Position numbers and translations under genes: made by a program
Origin: Phyllobacteriaceae bacterium
GTDB lineage: Bacteria; Pseudomonadota; Alphaproteobacteria; Rhizobiales; Rhizobiaceae
Length of the DNA: 64,000 nucleotides
NCBI GenBank assembly: GCA_016711085.1
Contig: JADJTR010000005.1
Location: 1-64,000, forward strand
Direction: 5' to 3'
The notes under the pieces: model-generated
What the model saw: only the letters and a program-made list of their open reading frames with translations
What the model was told of the DNA's origin: nothing
The model's database searches: none
Shown: piece after piece, positions 19,742 to 28,963 of the stretch
Position numbering within the stretch: position 1 is the first letter of the stretch
Layout: each line of letters starts with the position of its first letter

Positions 19742-21415
19742 TCAACCCCGGTCCCTGAACCGGTTGGTGATCGGATAGCGCCGGTCGCGGCCGAACGGTT
19801 TGCGCGTGATCTTCACGCCGGGCGCCGCCTGTCGGCGCTTGTATTCGGCGATGTAGAGCATGTTCTCCACCCGCTGGACCAAGTCCTTGTCGTGGCCGCG
19901 CTTGACGATCTCCTCGACGCCCATCTCGTGCTCGACCAGGCATTCCAGGATGTCGTCGAGCACCGGATAGGGCGGCAGCGAATCCTGGTCGGTCTGGTTG
20001 GGGCGCAATTCGGCCGAGGGGGCCTTGTCGAGGATGTTCTGCGGGATGACCTCGCCCGACGGCCCGAGCCCGCCCGGCGGCACATTGTCGTTGCGCCACC
20101 GCGCGATGGCGTAGACCTGCATCTTGTAGAGGTCCTTGATCGGATTGTAGCCGCCGTTCATGTCGCCATAGAGCGTGGCGTAGCCGACGCTCATCTCGGA
20201 CTTGTTGCCGGTCGTCACCAGCATCGGCCCGAACTTGTTGGACAGCGCCATCAGCAGCGTGCCGCGCGCGCGGCTCTGCAGGTTCTCCTCCGTGACGCCG
20301 GAATTGGTGCCCTGGAAGGACGGCGCCAGCGCTTCCATGAAACCCTCGACCGGCTTGAAGATCGGGATCGCCTCGTAGCGGCAGCCGAGCGCCCTGGCGC
20401 AGGCCTCGGCGTCGGCGAGCGAATCCTTGCCGGTGTATTTGTACGGCATCATCACGCAATGGACCCGCTCCTCGCCCAGCGCATCGACGGCGAGCGCGGC
20501 GCAAACGGCCGAATCGACGCCGCCCGACAGGCCGAGCACGACATTGCGGAAGCCGTTCTTGTTGACGTAGTCGCGCAGGCCGAACATGCCGGCGCGCCAG
20601 TCGGCCTCCGCCTGTTCGGGAAGTTTCGACATCGGCCCGCCGTCGCCGGCCCAGCCCTTCTTCTCGCGCCGCCAGGTGGAAACCGCGACAGTCTCCTCGA
20701 ATTGGCTCATCTGGAAGGCGAGGCTCTTGTCGGCGTTGAGGGCGAAGGAGGCGCCGTCGAACACCAGTTCGTCCTGGCCGCCGAACTGGTTGGCGTAGAT
20801 CAGGGGCAGGCCGGAGGCGATGACCTGCCTCAGCACCACCTGATGGCGCACGTCCATTTTTTCCCGATAGTAGGGCGAACCGTTCGGCACGAGGAGCATC
20901 TCGGCCCCGGCTTCGGCCAGCGTTTCGCAAACGTCGAGTTCGCCCCAGATGTCCTCGCACACCGGCAGGCCGAGGCGCACGCCGCGGAAATTGACCGGAC
21001 CGGGCATCGGGCCGGGTTGGAAAACGCGCTTTTCATCGAACTCGCCATAGTTCGGCAGATCGACCTTGTAGCGCTCGGCGACGATTTTTCCGCCGTCGAG
21101 CAGGGCGACGGCGTTGTGCAGGCCGGATTTGCGCCGAAGCGGCGCGCCGATGACGACGCCCGGCCCGCCGTCTTTCGTCTCGGCGGCGAGTTCGCCGAGC
21201 GCCTTTTCGCAGCGGGCGACAAAGGCCGGGCGCAGCACCAGATCCTCCGGCGGATAACCGGCGAGGAACAATTCGGTGAAGACGACAAGCTCCGCCCCGT
21301 GCCGCGCCGCTTCGGCCCGCGCCTCGCGGGCTTTTTTCAGATTGCCGGCGACATCGCCGACCGTCGGGTTCAGTTGCGCTATGGCGATGCGGAGAATGTC
21401 GGGCGCTTTGCTCAT
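19742..21415 (-). CDS. nadE: Glutamine-dependent NAD+ synthetase
   Basis: This catalyses the last step of NAD synthesis, amidating deamido-NAD with ammonia from glutamine. The N-terminal nitrilase-type glutaminase domain shows the Glu-Lys-Cys triad in FTELFLAGYPPED, RYKVDLPNYGEFDE and PVCEDIW. The C-terminal synthetase domain has the PP-loop SGGVDSAVC and the TGNKSE motif. The length of about 557 residues is normal for the bacterial two-domain form. I start at the ATG of MSKAPDILRIA, three codons after an in-frame TTG. It stands alone on the minus strand. Confidence 0.95.
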   Translation of the reverse strand: MSKAPDILRIAIAQLNPTVGDVAGNLKKAREARAEAARHGAELVVFTELFLAGYPPEDLVLRPAFVARCEKALGELAAETKDGGPGVVIGAPLRRKSGLHNAVALLDGGKIVAERYKVDLPNYGEFDEKRVFQPGPMPGPVNFRGVRLGLPVCEDIWGELDVCETLAEAGAEMLLVPNGSPYYREKMDVRHQVVLRQVIASGLPLIYANQFGGQDELVFDGASFALNADKSLAFQMSQFEETVAVSTWRREKKGWAGDGGPMSKLPEQAEADWRAGMFGLRDYVNKNGFRNVVLGLSGGVDSAVCAALAVDALGEERVHCVMMPYKYTGKDSLADAEACARALGCRYEAIPIFKPVEGFMEALAPSFQGTNSGVTEENLQSRARGTLLMALSNKFGPMLVTTGNKSEMSVGYATLYGDMNGGYNPIKDLYKMQVYAIARWRNDNVPPGGLGPSGEVIPQNILDKAPSAELRPNQTDQDSLPPYPVLDDILECLVEHEMGVEEIVKRGHDKDLVQRVENMLYIAEYKRRQAAPGVKITRKPFGRDRRYPITNRFRDRG

Positions 21416-21465
21416 GGTCGCCAAGGGTTAGCGCGGGCGCGAAACCGGCGCAATCGTCCGACCGC

Positions 21466-21819
21466 TCAGCCGAACACGGCAAAGCCCTCCCGCATGCGGG
21501 AAATGAAGGCCAAGTCCATGGTCGAAAGCAGAAGGTCCAACAACACGCCGGCGACGGAGAGATGCAGCGCCAGCGCGGCCAGACTTGTTTTCACCGCCGT
21601 CTCGCCAGACGCCGCCGTCGCGGCGGACAAATGGCGGCGTATCGCCAGCGCCAGCCAACCGACGCCGAGTAGGATAAAAGAGACAAAGGCGCTTGCGCCG
21701 AGCGCGACGACGCTCCATTCGCCCGGGCCGGCGACGAGCAGGCTGGCGGCGATCAAGCCGACGCCAATCGCGGCCAGCACGGCGGCGGCGAGGTAGACAA
21801 GGCGAAAGAGTGCGATCAC
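21466..21819 (-). CDS. Small integral membrane protein of unknown function
   Basis: A 117-residue protein with three or four hydrophobic segments (residues about 7-29, 35-60 and 80-100) and no family motif that I recognise. It begins with GTG, behind GGAAAATC. High GC at third codon positions and a sensible ribosome site support it as a real gene. It lies between nadE and dgkA on the same strand, with 50-85 bp gaps, so it may or may not be co-transcribed. Confidence 0.6.
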   Translation of the reverse strand: MIALFRLVYLAAAVLAAIGVGLIAASLLVAGPGEWSVVALGASAFVSFILLGVGWLALAIRRHLSAATAASGETAVKTSLAALALHLSVAGVLLDLLLSTMDLAFISRMREGFAVFG

Positions 21820-21903
21820 GATTTTCCGGAGACCCAGCGGCGCCAGTACGATCGGGTATTACCTCATTTTGCCGGCTGTCGCCTCCCCCGCGCGCCAGCA
21901 GGC

Positions 21904-22263
21904 TCAGATCGGCGCGCCCTGAAAGAACCGGAACGCCGCAAAAATCCAGCCGCCGCCGGCGATCAGCATAGCCACCAATACGGCCAGGGAGCCGCAATCC
22001 TTGGCCAGTTGAATATCGGGATTGAACTCGCGAGTCAGCGCATCGCAGGCTTTCTCGACGCTGGTGTTGAGCGCCTCGACGGTGATGAGGAACAGCAAAG
22101 CGCCGATCAACAACAGGAAGCCGACCATCGACTGCGTGATCGCCCAGGCGACCGGCAAAGCCGGAACAAGCACGGCGACCTCCTGGCGAAACGCCGGTTC
22201 GTGGGCGATCAAATGCCGGAAGGCCCGCACCGAATTCAGCCAGGCCAACCACAATCGCCGCAT
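21904..22263 (-). CDS. dgkA: Diacylglycerol kinase, DgkA family
   Basis: This 119-residue inner-membrane kinase phosphorylates diacylglycerol to phosphatidate. It has the family hallmark TVEALNTSVEKACD and the AKDCGSLAVLVA motif, with three predicted membrane helices. The ATG follows a G-rich stretch. As the sequence stands there is no stop between the upstream dioxygenase gene and this one, because a frameshift removes the dioxygenase stop; I treat them as two genes. It could recycle diacylglycerol produced by the PlcP-like enzyme encoded 11 kb away. Confidence 0.85.
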   Translation of the reverse strand: MRRLWLAWLNSVRAFRHLIAHEPAFRQEVAVLVPALPVAWAITQSMVGFLLLIGALLFLITVEALNTSVEKACDALTREFNPDIQLAKDCGSLAVLVAMLIAGGGWIFAAFRFFQGAPI

Positions 22264-22319
22264 CCCGCCGCCCCCGAATCGTTTGGAATTTGCGGCATGA
22301 ATACGAAGGCGTGTGACGG

Positions 22320-23118
22320 TCAGGTGAACAGCCACGAATCCCAGGCGAAGAAGCCGAACTGGCGCGAGGCGTGCGCCCGAATCGCCTTCGCCCCCCTCGC
22401 CGGCCGCGCCATAGGCGAAGAACAGCGGCATCAGATGCTCGTCGGTCGGATGGTTTTCCGCCGGATAGGGCGCCTGCTTCGTCCAGTCGAGAATGGCTTT
22501 CGTGTCGTCGGCGGCGAATTTTTCGGCAAACCAGTCGGTGAAGGCGGAAACCTTCTGCGTCATGACCGGATCGTTGGCGAGACCGCCGCGCATCGCGCCG
22601 AACACGGCGCGCAGATTGTGGGTGATGTGGCCGGAACCGACCAGCAGGATGTCCTCCTCGCGCAGCGGCGCCAGCGTCCGGCCGAGCGAGAAATGGTAGG
22701 CCGCGTCGCGGCGCGGATCGATCGACAATTGCACGATCGGAATGTCGGCGGCCGGAAAGGCCAGGATCATCGTGTTCCACGCGCCGTGATCGTAGCCGCG
22801 CTTCGGCGCGATGCGCGGGTTCAGACCCGCATCGGCGAGCAAATGCGCCACGCGCATGGCGAGTTCCGGCTCGCCCGGCGCCGGATAGACCATCTCGTAG
22901 AGTTCGTCCGGGAAGCCACCGAAATCATAGATCATGCCCGGCGCGGGGTCGGTGACGACCACCGGCCCGTCGGTCTCGAAATGCGCCGAAACCAGCACAA
23001 TGGCCTTCGGCCTCGGCACCAAGCCGCCAATGGATTTCAAATAGTCATGCGCCTCGGACGGCTCGACAACGACATTCGGGCCGCCATGGGAAACGAAGAG
23101 GCTGGGCATCGCCGACAT
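22320..23118 (-). CDS. DODA-type (LigB-fold) extradiol dioxygenase, frameshifted near its 3' end
   Basis: This belongs to the class III extradiol dioxygenase family (4,5-DOPA dioxygenase/YgiD-like). Likely metal-ligand and catalytic histidines are seen in VSHGGPN, SAHFETD, GYDHGAW and GSGHITHN. The ATG follows a strong AAGGAGA. The frame breaks at a run of six G at 22391-22396: removing one base restores the normal C-terminus SRQFGFFAWDSWLFT and a TGA. As given, the frame reads through into dgkA. I think this is an indel artefact. Substrate unknown; YgiD-type enzymes act on catechols. Confidence 0.82.
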
Positions 23119-23207
23119 GATATTCTCCTTCGACGCCGCATTTAGTTTGCCCGATTGTTCATCGATAGCGCAGAAACAACGAAAGTTCGTTCGCCAATGT
23201 CGAACAA

Positions 23208-23624
23208 TCAGTCGCCCGCCACGACAAGCTTCGGCGACGACCCCGGAAATTGCGGCAACCCATCGGCGATGTCGTAGTAGTCGCCCTTGTCGGCGACGAA
23301 AATGTGCATCGCGCCTTTCAACCCGGTCGGCTTGTCGAAGGCGCCGGCGTTGATCGAGGTATGGTCGAGCTTGCGGTGCTTCCAGAACAGGACCGAACCG
23401 CAGGTCCTGCAGAAACCGCGTTTCGCATCTTCGGAGGACTGGTGCCAAGCGACGTTTTCGGCCCCGTCGATGGTCAGCCGATCGTCGGCGACATTGGTCG
23501 AGGCGAAGTGATGGCCGGACTGTTTGCGGCATTGCGTGCAATGGCAATGGACGACGCCGCGCAATGCGCCGCGCGTATGAAAGCGCACCGCGCCGCATAG
23601 GCATGAGCCGCTGTTCTCGAACAT
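23208..23624 (-). CDS. GFA-family zinc protein
   Basis: This 138-residue protein has the Cys pattern of the GFA (glutathione-dependent formaldehyde-activating-like) family: GSCLCGAVRF, HCHCTQCRK and FCRTCGS, which bind two zinc ions. The ending ADGLPQFPGS is also typical. Most family members are not true S-hydroxymethyl-glutathione synthases, so the substrate is open. I chose the ATG preceded by GGAGAG (MFENSGSC). It is divergent from the di-heme peroxidase gene across about 200 bp. Confidence 0.85.
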   Translation of the reverse strand: MFENSGSCLCGAVRFHTRGALRGVVHCHCTQCRKQSGHHFASTNVADDRLTIDGAENVAWHQSSEDAKRGFCRTCGSVLFWKHRKLDHTSINAGAFDKPTGLKGAMHIFVADKGDYYDIADGLPQFPGSSPKLVVAGD

Positions 23625-23827
23625 GGGGATCTCTCCGGTTGTCATGCGACATTCCCACGCATCGCGGGTCCAAAACATTCAAAAAACCGGCATATTCCAG
23701 GCTTTTTTTTCGGATTCGCGCCGATCGCCGCTGGTTCGAGGTCCGGGCGCAATGATGTGGGTCAAGGCGTCGCGTCTGTTGCGAACTATTCTGAAATCCG
23801 GATCCGAAGACCGACAGGAGCCTTTCC

Positions 23828-24877
23828 ATGACAATGCGTTTCAAACTGGCCGTGCTCGCCTCCGTGGCGATGCTCGCGGCAGGCGGGGCCGCGTCCGCCG
23901 ACGAACTGCGCGACAAGGCGGCGCAGGTGTTCAAGCCGCTGCCCTCCACCGTCCCCGCCGTCAAGGACAACCCGATTACGCCGGAGAAGATCGCGCTCGG
24001 CAAGGCGCTGTTCTTCGATACCCGCATGTCGGCGTCGGGCGTGTTCTCGTGCAACTCGTGCCACAATCTGGCGACGGGCGGCGACGACAACCTCGAAACC
24101 TCCATCGGCCATGGCTGGCAGAAGGGTCCCCGCAATGCGCCGACGGCGCTGAACGCGGTTTTCAACATCGCCCAGTTCTGGGACGGGCGCGCCGAGGATC
24201 TGAAGGCGCAGGCCAAGGGCCCGGTGCAAGCCGGCGTCGAAATGGCCAATACGCCCGACAACGTGCTGGCGACGCTCAATTCGATGCCGCAATATGTCGA
24301 GTGGTTCAAGGCCGCCTTCCCCGGTGAAGCCGATCCGGTCTCCTTCGACAATTTCGCCAAGGCGATCGAAGCGTTCGAAGCGACTCTCGTCACCCCGGCG
24401 CCGTTCGACTCCTGGCTGAACGGCGACGACGCCGCGATGAGCGATGCCCAGAAGGCCGGTCTCGGCCTGTTCATGGACAAGGGCTGCTCGGCCTGCCATG
24501 CCGGCGTCAACATGGGCGGCGAGGGCTACTATCCCTTCGGCCTCGTCGAGAAGCCGGGCGCGGAAGTGCTGCCCGAAGGCGACAAGGGCCGTTTCGCGGT
24601 CACCAACACCGCCGACGATTCCTACGTCTTCCGCGCCGCGCCGCTGCGCAACATCGCGCTCACCGCGCCGTATTTCCATTCCGGCAAGGTGTGGGATCTC
24701 AAGCAGGCGGTCGGCGTCATGGGCGCCTCCCAGCTCGGCGAGAAGCTCACGGATGAGGAAGAAACCAAGATCGTCGCCTTCCTTGAAGCGCTGACCGGCA
24801 AGATGCCGGAAGTGGTCTACCCGGTGCTGCCGCCGGAAACCGCCAAGACGCCGCGCCCGACGGGCCAGGTGAAATGA
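23828..24877 (+). CDS. Periplasmic di-heme cytochrome-c peroxidase
   Basis: This reduces hydrogen peroxide to water in the periplasm with electrons from cytochrome c. A signal peptide (LAVLASVAMLAAGGAASA) is followed by two heme-c sites, CNSCH near residue 75 and CSACH near residue 220, in the CcpA/MauG family arrangement. The motifs IGHGWQKGPRNAPTALN and RAAPLRNIALTAPYFHSG are conserved in the family. The ATG sits behind AGGAG. Two hairpins follow the stop. It stands alone. Confidence 0.92.
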   Translation: MTMRFKLAVLASVAMLAAGGAASADELRDKAAQVFKPLPSTVPAVKDNPITPEKIALGKALFFDTRMSASGVFSCNSCHNLATGGDDNLETSIGHGWQKGPRNAPTALNAVFNIAQFWDGRAEDLKAQAKGPVQAGVEMANTPDNVLATLNSMPQYVEWFKAAFPGEADPVSFDNFAKAIEAFEATLVTPAPFDSWLNGDDAAMSDAQKAGLGLFMDKGCSACHAGVNMGGEGYYPFGLVEKPGAEVLPEGDKGRFAVTNTADDSYVFRAAPLRNIALTAPYFHSGKVWDLKQAVGVMGASQLGEKLTDEEETKIVAFLEALTGKMPEVVYPVLPPETAKTPRPTGQVK

Positions 24878-24881
24878 TCCT

Positions 24882-24905
24882 GGCGGCTCCGAGGAGCCGC
24901 CGTTT
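24882..24905 (+). terminator. Weak hairpin after the peroxidase gene
   Basis: An 8-bp stem (GGCGGCTC / GAGCCGCC) with a four-base loop is followed by only GTTTC. A stronger terminator lies just downstream, so the two probably act in tandem. Confidence 0.5.
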
Positions 24906-24915
24906 CGGGGCGCAG

Positions 24916-24952
24916 ACGCCCTCCCGCTTGAAGCGGGAGGGCGTTTGTTTGT
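24916..24952 (+). terminator. Strong intrinsic terminator after the peroxidase gene
   Basis: A perfect stem of 12 or more bp (ACGCCCTCCCGC / GCGGGAGGGCGT) closes a short TTGAA loop and runs into TTGTTTGTTG. Confidence 0.85.
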
Positions 24953-25009
24953 TGCGCTTGCCGTGAGGCGGTTTCGGTCGCTAACCTCCCTGCGAGGCAG
25001 GAGGGGCAA

Positions 25010-26350
25010 ATGACCGACGAATGGGCGGAGTTCATCCGCGACAACCCTGACATCACCCATGTCGACGCGTTGCTGTTCGACCTGTGCGGCCGCGCCTATG
25101 GCAAGCGGCTGCCGCGCGCCCATGCCGTAAAACTGTTTTCCGACGGCACGCCGGTGTGCGCCGCCATGGGTCTTGTCGACGTCAACGGCAATACCGCCGA
25201 TCCGATGGGATACGGCTTTTCCGACGGCGATCCGGACGCCGTGGCCCGCCCCGTCTCCGGAACGCTGAAGCGCGCGCCGTGGACGCCCGGTCTGGCCCAG
25301 GTGCTGTGCGCGCCGAGGCACGCGGAGACGGAGGAGCCGTTCTGGTACGACCCGCGCGAAGTCCTGAAGCGCACGGTGGCGAAACTCCATGGAGCCGGAT
25401 TGTTCCCGGTCGTCGCCTGCGAGCTGGAATTCTATCTGGTTTCACGCCAACGCGACGACGGCGGCCGCCCGCTGCCCGCGATATCGCCGGCGAGCGGCCG
25501 GCCGGAATCGGCCGGACAGGTCCTGTCGCTCGCCAAGCTCGACGAATACCAGCCGCTGCTGGCGGAAATCGAGGCGACTTGCGTCGTTCAGGGCGTGCCG
25601 TCCTCAACCATGATATCGGAATACGGGGCGGGCCAATTCGAGGTCAATCTGGAGCACGGCGACGATCCGGTGCGCGCCGCCGACGAGGCGCTGCTGCTGC
25701 GCCGCATCGTTCAGGCGGTCGCGACGCGCCACGGCATGGAGGCAACCTTCATGTCGAAGCCATTTCCGGAACAGGCCGGCTCCGGGCTGCATATCCATGC
25801 CAGCATCGCCGGGCCGGACGGGGAAAACCTGTTCGCCGGCTCGAATGGCGAAATCCTGCTCGGTCAGGCCGCCGCCGGCCTTGCCGCGACGCTGCACGAG
25901 GGCATGGCGTTGTTTGCGCCGAACCTCAATGTTTACCGCCGCTTCAAGGCCAACAATTTCACCCCGGTGACGCGCGACTGGGGCGACAACAACCGCTCGG
26001 TCGCTTTTCGCGTTCCTGCATCCAGACCGCAAGCCCGCCGCCTCGAACACCGCGCCGCCGGCGCCGAAGCCAACCCCTGGCTGGCGATGGCCGCGGTGTT
26101 GGCCGGCATGCACCATGGCATCGACGCGGGGCTCGAGCCGGCAAAAAAGGCGACCGGCAACGCCGGCGCCGAGGTCGATCAGACCCTGCCGCTCAACCTG
26201 TCCGATGCGCTGCGCGCCCTACGCGCCGCGACCATCCTGCCGCGCTGGCTCGGCGAGGATTATCCGGCGATTTACGCGAGCGTGAAGGAGGCCGAAATCG
26301 CCGCCTTCATGGAGGCGATCTCGAAGCAGGAATACGAGTGGTACCTGTAG
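25010..26350 (+). CDS. Glutamine-synthetase-family enzyme (gamma-glutamylpolyamine synthetase-like)
   Basis: This 446-residue GS-fold ligase has the metal and ATP motifs CELEFYLV, YGAGQFEVNLEH, GSGLHIHAS, NSYKRF-like NVYRRFKANNF and the C-terminal EANPWLAMAAVLAG. Rhizobial genomes carry several such paralogues besides glnA; this N-terminus and length fit the PuuA-like group that ligates glutamate to polyamines or related amines. The ATG has an excellent GGAGG. No other polyamine genes lie alongside, so the substrate is inferred only. Its stop is seven bases from that of the convergent DAHP synthase gene. Confidence 0.85.
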   Translation: MTDEWAEFIRDNPDITHVDALLFDLCGRAYGKRLPRAHAVKLFSDGTPVCAAMGLVDVNGNTADPMGYGFSDGDPDAVARPVSGTLKRAPWTPGLAQVLCAPRHAETEEPFWYDPREVLKRTVAKLHGAGLFPVVACELEFYLVSRQRDDGGRPLPAISPASGRPESAGQVLSLAKLDEYQPLLAEIEATCVVQGVPSSTMISEYGAGQFEVNLEHGDDPVRAADEALLLRRIVQAVATRHGMEATFMSKPFPEQAGSGLHIHASIAGPDGENLFAGSNGEILLGQAAAGLAATLHEGMALFAPNLNVYRRFKANNFTPVTRDWGDNNRSVAFRVPASRPQARRLEHRAAGAEANPWLAMAAVLAGMHHGIDAGLEPAKKATGNAGAEVDQTLPLNLSDALRALRAATILPRWLGEDYPAIYASVKEAEIAAFMEAISKQEYEWYL

Positions 26351-26357
26351 GCGCGTC

Positions 26358-28007
26358 TCACTCCGCCGCTTGACGCTGCGCCGGTTCAGGGCGGCCTTTT
26401 TTCAGCAATTCGGCGGTCAGGAAGGCGAGTTCCAGCGCCTGCTCGGCGTTGAGGCGCGGGTCGCAGACCGTGTCGTACTGGTCGCCGAGATGGTCGGCCG
26501 AGATGGCGCGCGCCCCGCCCATGCATTCGGTGACGTTCTTGCCGGTCATTTCGATGTGGATGCCGCCCGGATGCGTGCCTTCGGCCCGGTGAATGTCGAA
26601 GAACCCGGTCACCTCGCGCAGCACGCGCTCGAACGGGCGCGTCTTGAAGCCGTTGGCGGTGATCGTGTTGCCGTGCATCGGATCGCACGACCAGACGACC
26701 GAGCGCCCTTCCCGCTCGATGGCGCGCACCAGTTTCGGCAAATGGTCGCCGATCTTGTCGGCCCCGTAGCGGGTGATCAGCGTCAGCCGGCCAGACTCGT
26801 TTTCCGGGTTGAGCGCGTCGGCGAGGCGGATCAACCCGTCCGGTTCGAGCGACGGGCCGCATTTGAGGCCGATCGGGTTCTTGATGCCGCGACAGAATTC
26901 GACATGGGCGTGATCCTCCTGGCGGGTGCGGTCGCCGATCCAGATCATGTGGCCGGAAGTGGCGTACCAGTCGCCGGTGGTCGAATCGACCCGGGTCAGC
27001 GCTTCCTCGTAACCGAGCAGCAGCGCCTCGTGGCTGGTGTAGAGGTCGGTCTCGCGCAGACCCTCGTGAGTCTGCGCCGTGATCCCGACGGCGCGCATGA
27101 ACTCCATCGTCTCGGTGATGCGGGCGGCGAGCGCTTCGTAGCGGTTCTTCTGCGGGCTGTCGGAGACGAAGCCGAGCATCCAGCGGTGCACATTGTCGAG
27201 CGAGGCGTAGCCGCCCTGGGCGAAGGCGCGCATCAGATTCAGCGTCGCCGCCGACTGGCGATAGGCCATTTCCTGCCGGTTCGGGTCCGGAATGCGCGAG
27301 GCGGAGTCGAAGCCGATGCCGTTGATGATGTCGCCGCGATAGGAGGGCAAGGTCACGCCGTCGCGCGTCTCGTTGTCGGAGGAGCGCGGCTTGGCGAACT
27401 GCCCGGCGATGCGCCCGACCTTGACCACGGGCTGCGAGCCGGCGAAAGTCAGCACCACCGCCATTTGCAGGAAGACGCGGAAGAAATCGCGGATGTTGTC
27501 GGCCCCGTGCTCGACGAAGCTCTCGGCGCAATCGCCGCCCTGCAGCATGAAGCCGTTGCCTTCGGCCACCTCGCCGAGCGCCTTCTTCAACGCCCTCGCC
27601 TCGCCGGCGAACACCAGCGGCGGCCAGCTCTTCAACCGCTCCTCGACATCGGCAAGCGCCTGCGGATCGGGATAGGATGGAACCTGCTGGATCGGTTTGT
27701 CGCGCCATGACGATGGCGACCAGTTGGCGGCCGAATGCAAAGCGGTGAACTCCGACGCCGACTTGACGCCGAGATCGAGCGGCCGCGCCGTGAACGCGGC
27801 GTGGTCCGGCACATGGATCAGGTTCTCGTCGGCCAGCGCCCGGACTTTGAGAATCGGGATCGTCTGGTGCGCCCTGTTGGGGTCGAGTTCCATCCGGTAG
27901 ACGGTCGGCTGCGACACGCCGATGCGCGCGGCCAACTCGGCCTGGCTGAGGTCGAGCATCGAGCGAATGTATTTGATCTGCCGGCCGGTGAGCGTCGGAA
28001 TGTCCAT
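26358..28007 (-). CDS. Class II DAHP synthase with in-frame N-terminal XRE helix-turn-helix
   Basis: The core (from about residue 95, [16 protein letters not shown]) is a class II 3-deoxy-7-phosphoheptulonate synthase, the first enzyme of the shikimate pathway, with [43 protein letters not shown] and SCDPMHGNT. Unusually, the frame continues upstream without a stop for 90 more residues: residues about 7-62 are a Cro/C1-type HTH ([31 protein letters not shown]). The linker has coding-like third positions. A TTG at codon 90 behind GGAG could start a separate enzyme of normal length, so the alternatives are a true HTH-enzyme fusion or two overlapping genes. An AT-rich repeat region lies just upstream. 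Confidence 0.85.
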   Translation of the reverse strand: MDIPTLTGRQIKYIRSMLDLSQAELAARIGVSQPTVYRMELDPNRAHQTIPILKVRALADENLIHVPDHAAFTARPLDLGVKSASEFTALHSAANWSPSSWRDKPIQQVPSYPDPQALADVEERLKSWPPLVFAGEARALKKALGEVAEGNGFMLQGGDCAESFVEHGADNIRDFFRVFLQMAVVLTFAGSQPVVKVGRIAGQFAKPRSSDNETRDGVTLPSYRGDIINGIGFDSASRIPDPNRQEMAYRQSAATLNLMRAFAQGGYASLDNVHRWMLGFVSDSPQKNRYEALAARITETMEFMRAVGITAQTHEGLRETDLYTSHEALLLGYEEALTRVDSTTGDWYATSGHMIWIGDRTRQEDHAHVEFCRGIKNPIGLKCGPSLEPDGLIRLADALNPENESGRLTLITRYGADKIGDHLPKLVRAIEREGRSVVWSCDPMHGNTITANGFKTRPFERVLREVTGFFDIHRAEGTHPGGIHIEMTGKNVTECMGGARAISADHLGDQYDTVCDPRLNAEQALELAFLTAELLKKGRPEPAQRQAAE

Positions 28008-28054
28008 GGACTGCGCCTCGAAATGCGGTTTCGTGGCGACCGAATAGCGCAGGC

Positions 28055-28094
28055 GAATTAATTATTCAAGCCGTATTGATAATTGAATTAATTC
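28055..28094. promoter_or_regulatory. AT-rich operator-like repeats upstream of the HTH-DAHP synthase gene
   Basis: In an otherwise GC-rich region this 40-bp stretch is almost pure A/T. GAATTAATT occurs twice exactly 30 bp apart (28055 and 28085); the second copy is a perfect 10-bp palindrome GAATTAATTC. Between them lies an imperfect inverted repeat, AATTATTCAA and TTGATAATT. It lies about 50 bp upstream of the HTH start, suggesting promoter plus operator and possible autoregulation. Confidence 0.55.
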
Positions 28095-28192
28095 AGGGAT
28101 CGACGTGCGCTTTCGGGGCCTGTGGCTGGTAATTCACGGTCGCATCACGCCGGCAAGCCCACACTCCACGCGGGGCTTACGGGAGAACAGCC

Positions 28193-28942
28193 ATGTCCAA
28201 CCTGACCAAACTCGTTCCTGTGCCAGCCGGAATCAACATGGGCGCGAACGGAACGCGGAATTCGCTGATGCTCGCCACCTTTGGCAACCCGCGCGGATGG
28301 TACGATCAGACATGCCGCGAGGTGACCCATCCGCAAATGCGTACGCGGATGGTCACCGACGACGTCGGACCGTTTCGCGCCACCGGCTTCGACAAGGCTG
28401 TTGCGTCATTGACGGCGGTGATGAGAGACATCAAGGCCGAACAGCGGGCCGTCTATGATGTCCTCGGCAACGCCGGCATGCTCTGCTGCCGCAATGTACG
28501 CGGGTCGACCACGGCGATTTCAAACCATTCATGGGGCACGGCGATCGACCTGACGGTCGATGGCGTCCTCGACGCGCGCGGCAACGGCAAGGTTCAAGTC
28601 GGGCTGACGCTGATCGCTCCCATTTTCAACCGCCACCTCTGGTATTGGGGCGCCGGTTTCCCGACCGAAGACGGCATGCATTTCGAGGTCAGCAAGCAGC
28701 TCCTCGAATCGTGGGAAGGATCGAACGCGAACACCATGCCGGATAACGAGCTTGTAACCGGCGACAGGGGCGAAAAAGTCGCAGTGCTGCAGCGCAGGCT
28801 CAATGCGCTGGGCGAATCGCTGGAAGTCGACGGTATCTTCGGCACCGGCACCCGCGCCGCCGTCGTCGCCTTCCAGGCCGCGAACGGGCTCAAGGCCGAC
28901 GGCGTCGTCGGGCCGAAAACCTGGGCGAAACTTGGCGTTTGA
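28193..28942 (+). CDS. M15-type D-Ala-D-Ala carboxypeptidase/endopeptidase with peptidoglycan-binding domain
   Basis: The first 170 residues form an M15 (VanY/endolysin-like) zinc peptidase: SNHSWGTAIDLTVDG supplies the His and Asp ligands and MHFEV the last His. Residues about 183-249 are a PG_binding_1 domain (GEKVAVLQRRLNALG, DGIFGTGTRAAV). It has no signal peptide, as in phage-type endolysins, but no phage genes are nearby. It would cut peptide stems of peptidoglycan; how it reaches the wall is unclear. Confidence 0.82.
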   Translation: MSNLTKLVPVPAGINMGANGTRNSLMLATFGNPRGWYDQTCREVTHPQMRTRMVTDDVGPFRATGFDKAVASLTAVMRDIKAEQRAVYDVLGNAGMLCCRNVRGSTTAISNHSWGTAIDLTVDGVLDARGNGKVQVGLTLIAPIFNRHLWYWGAGFPTEDGMHFEVSKQLLESWEGSNANTMPDNELVTGDRGEKVAVLQRRLNALGESLEVDGIFGTGTRAAVVAFQAANGLKADGVVGPKTWAKLGV

Positions 28943-28963
28943 TTGCCAACCGCAACGCCGTAC

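Noticed and set aside
23118..24513. Long open frame on the minus strand upstream of the DODA-type gene
   Set aside because: It runs antisense to the well-supported peroxidase gene and through the GFA gene; the strong AAGGAGA-ATG at 23118 is the real start.
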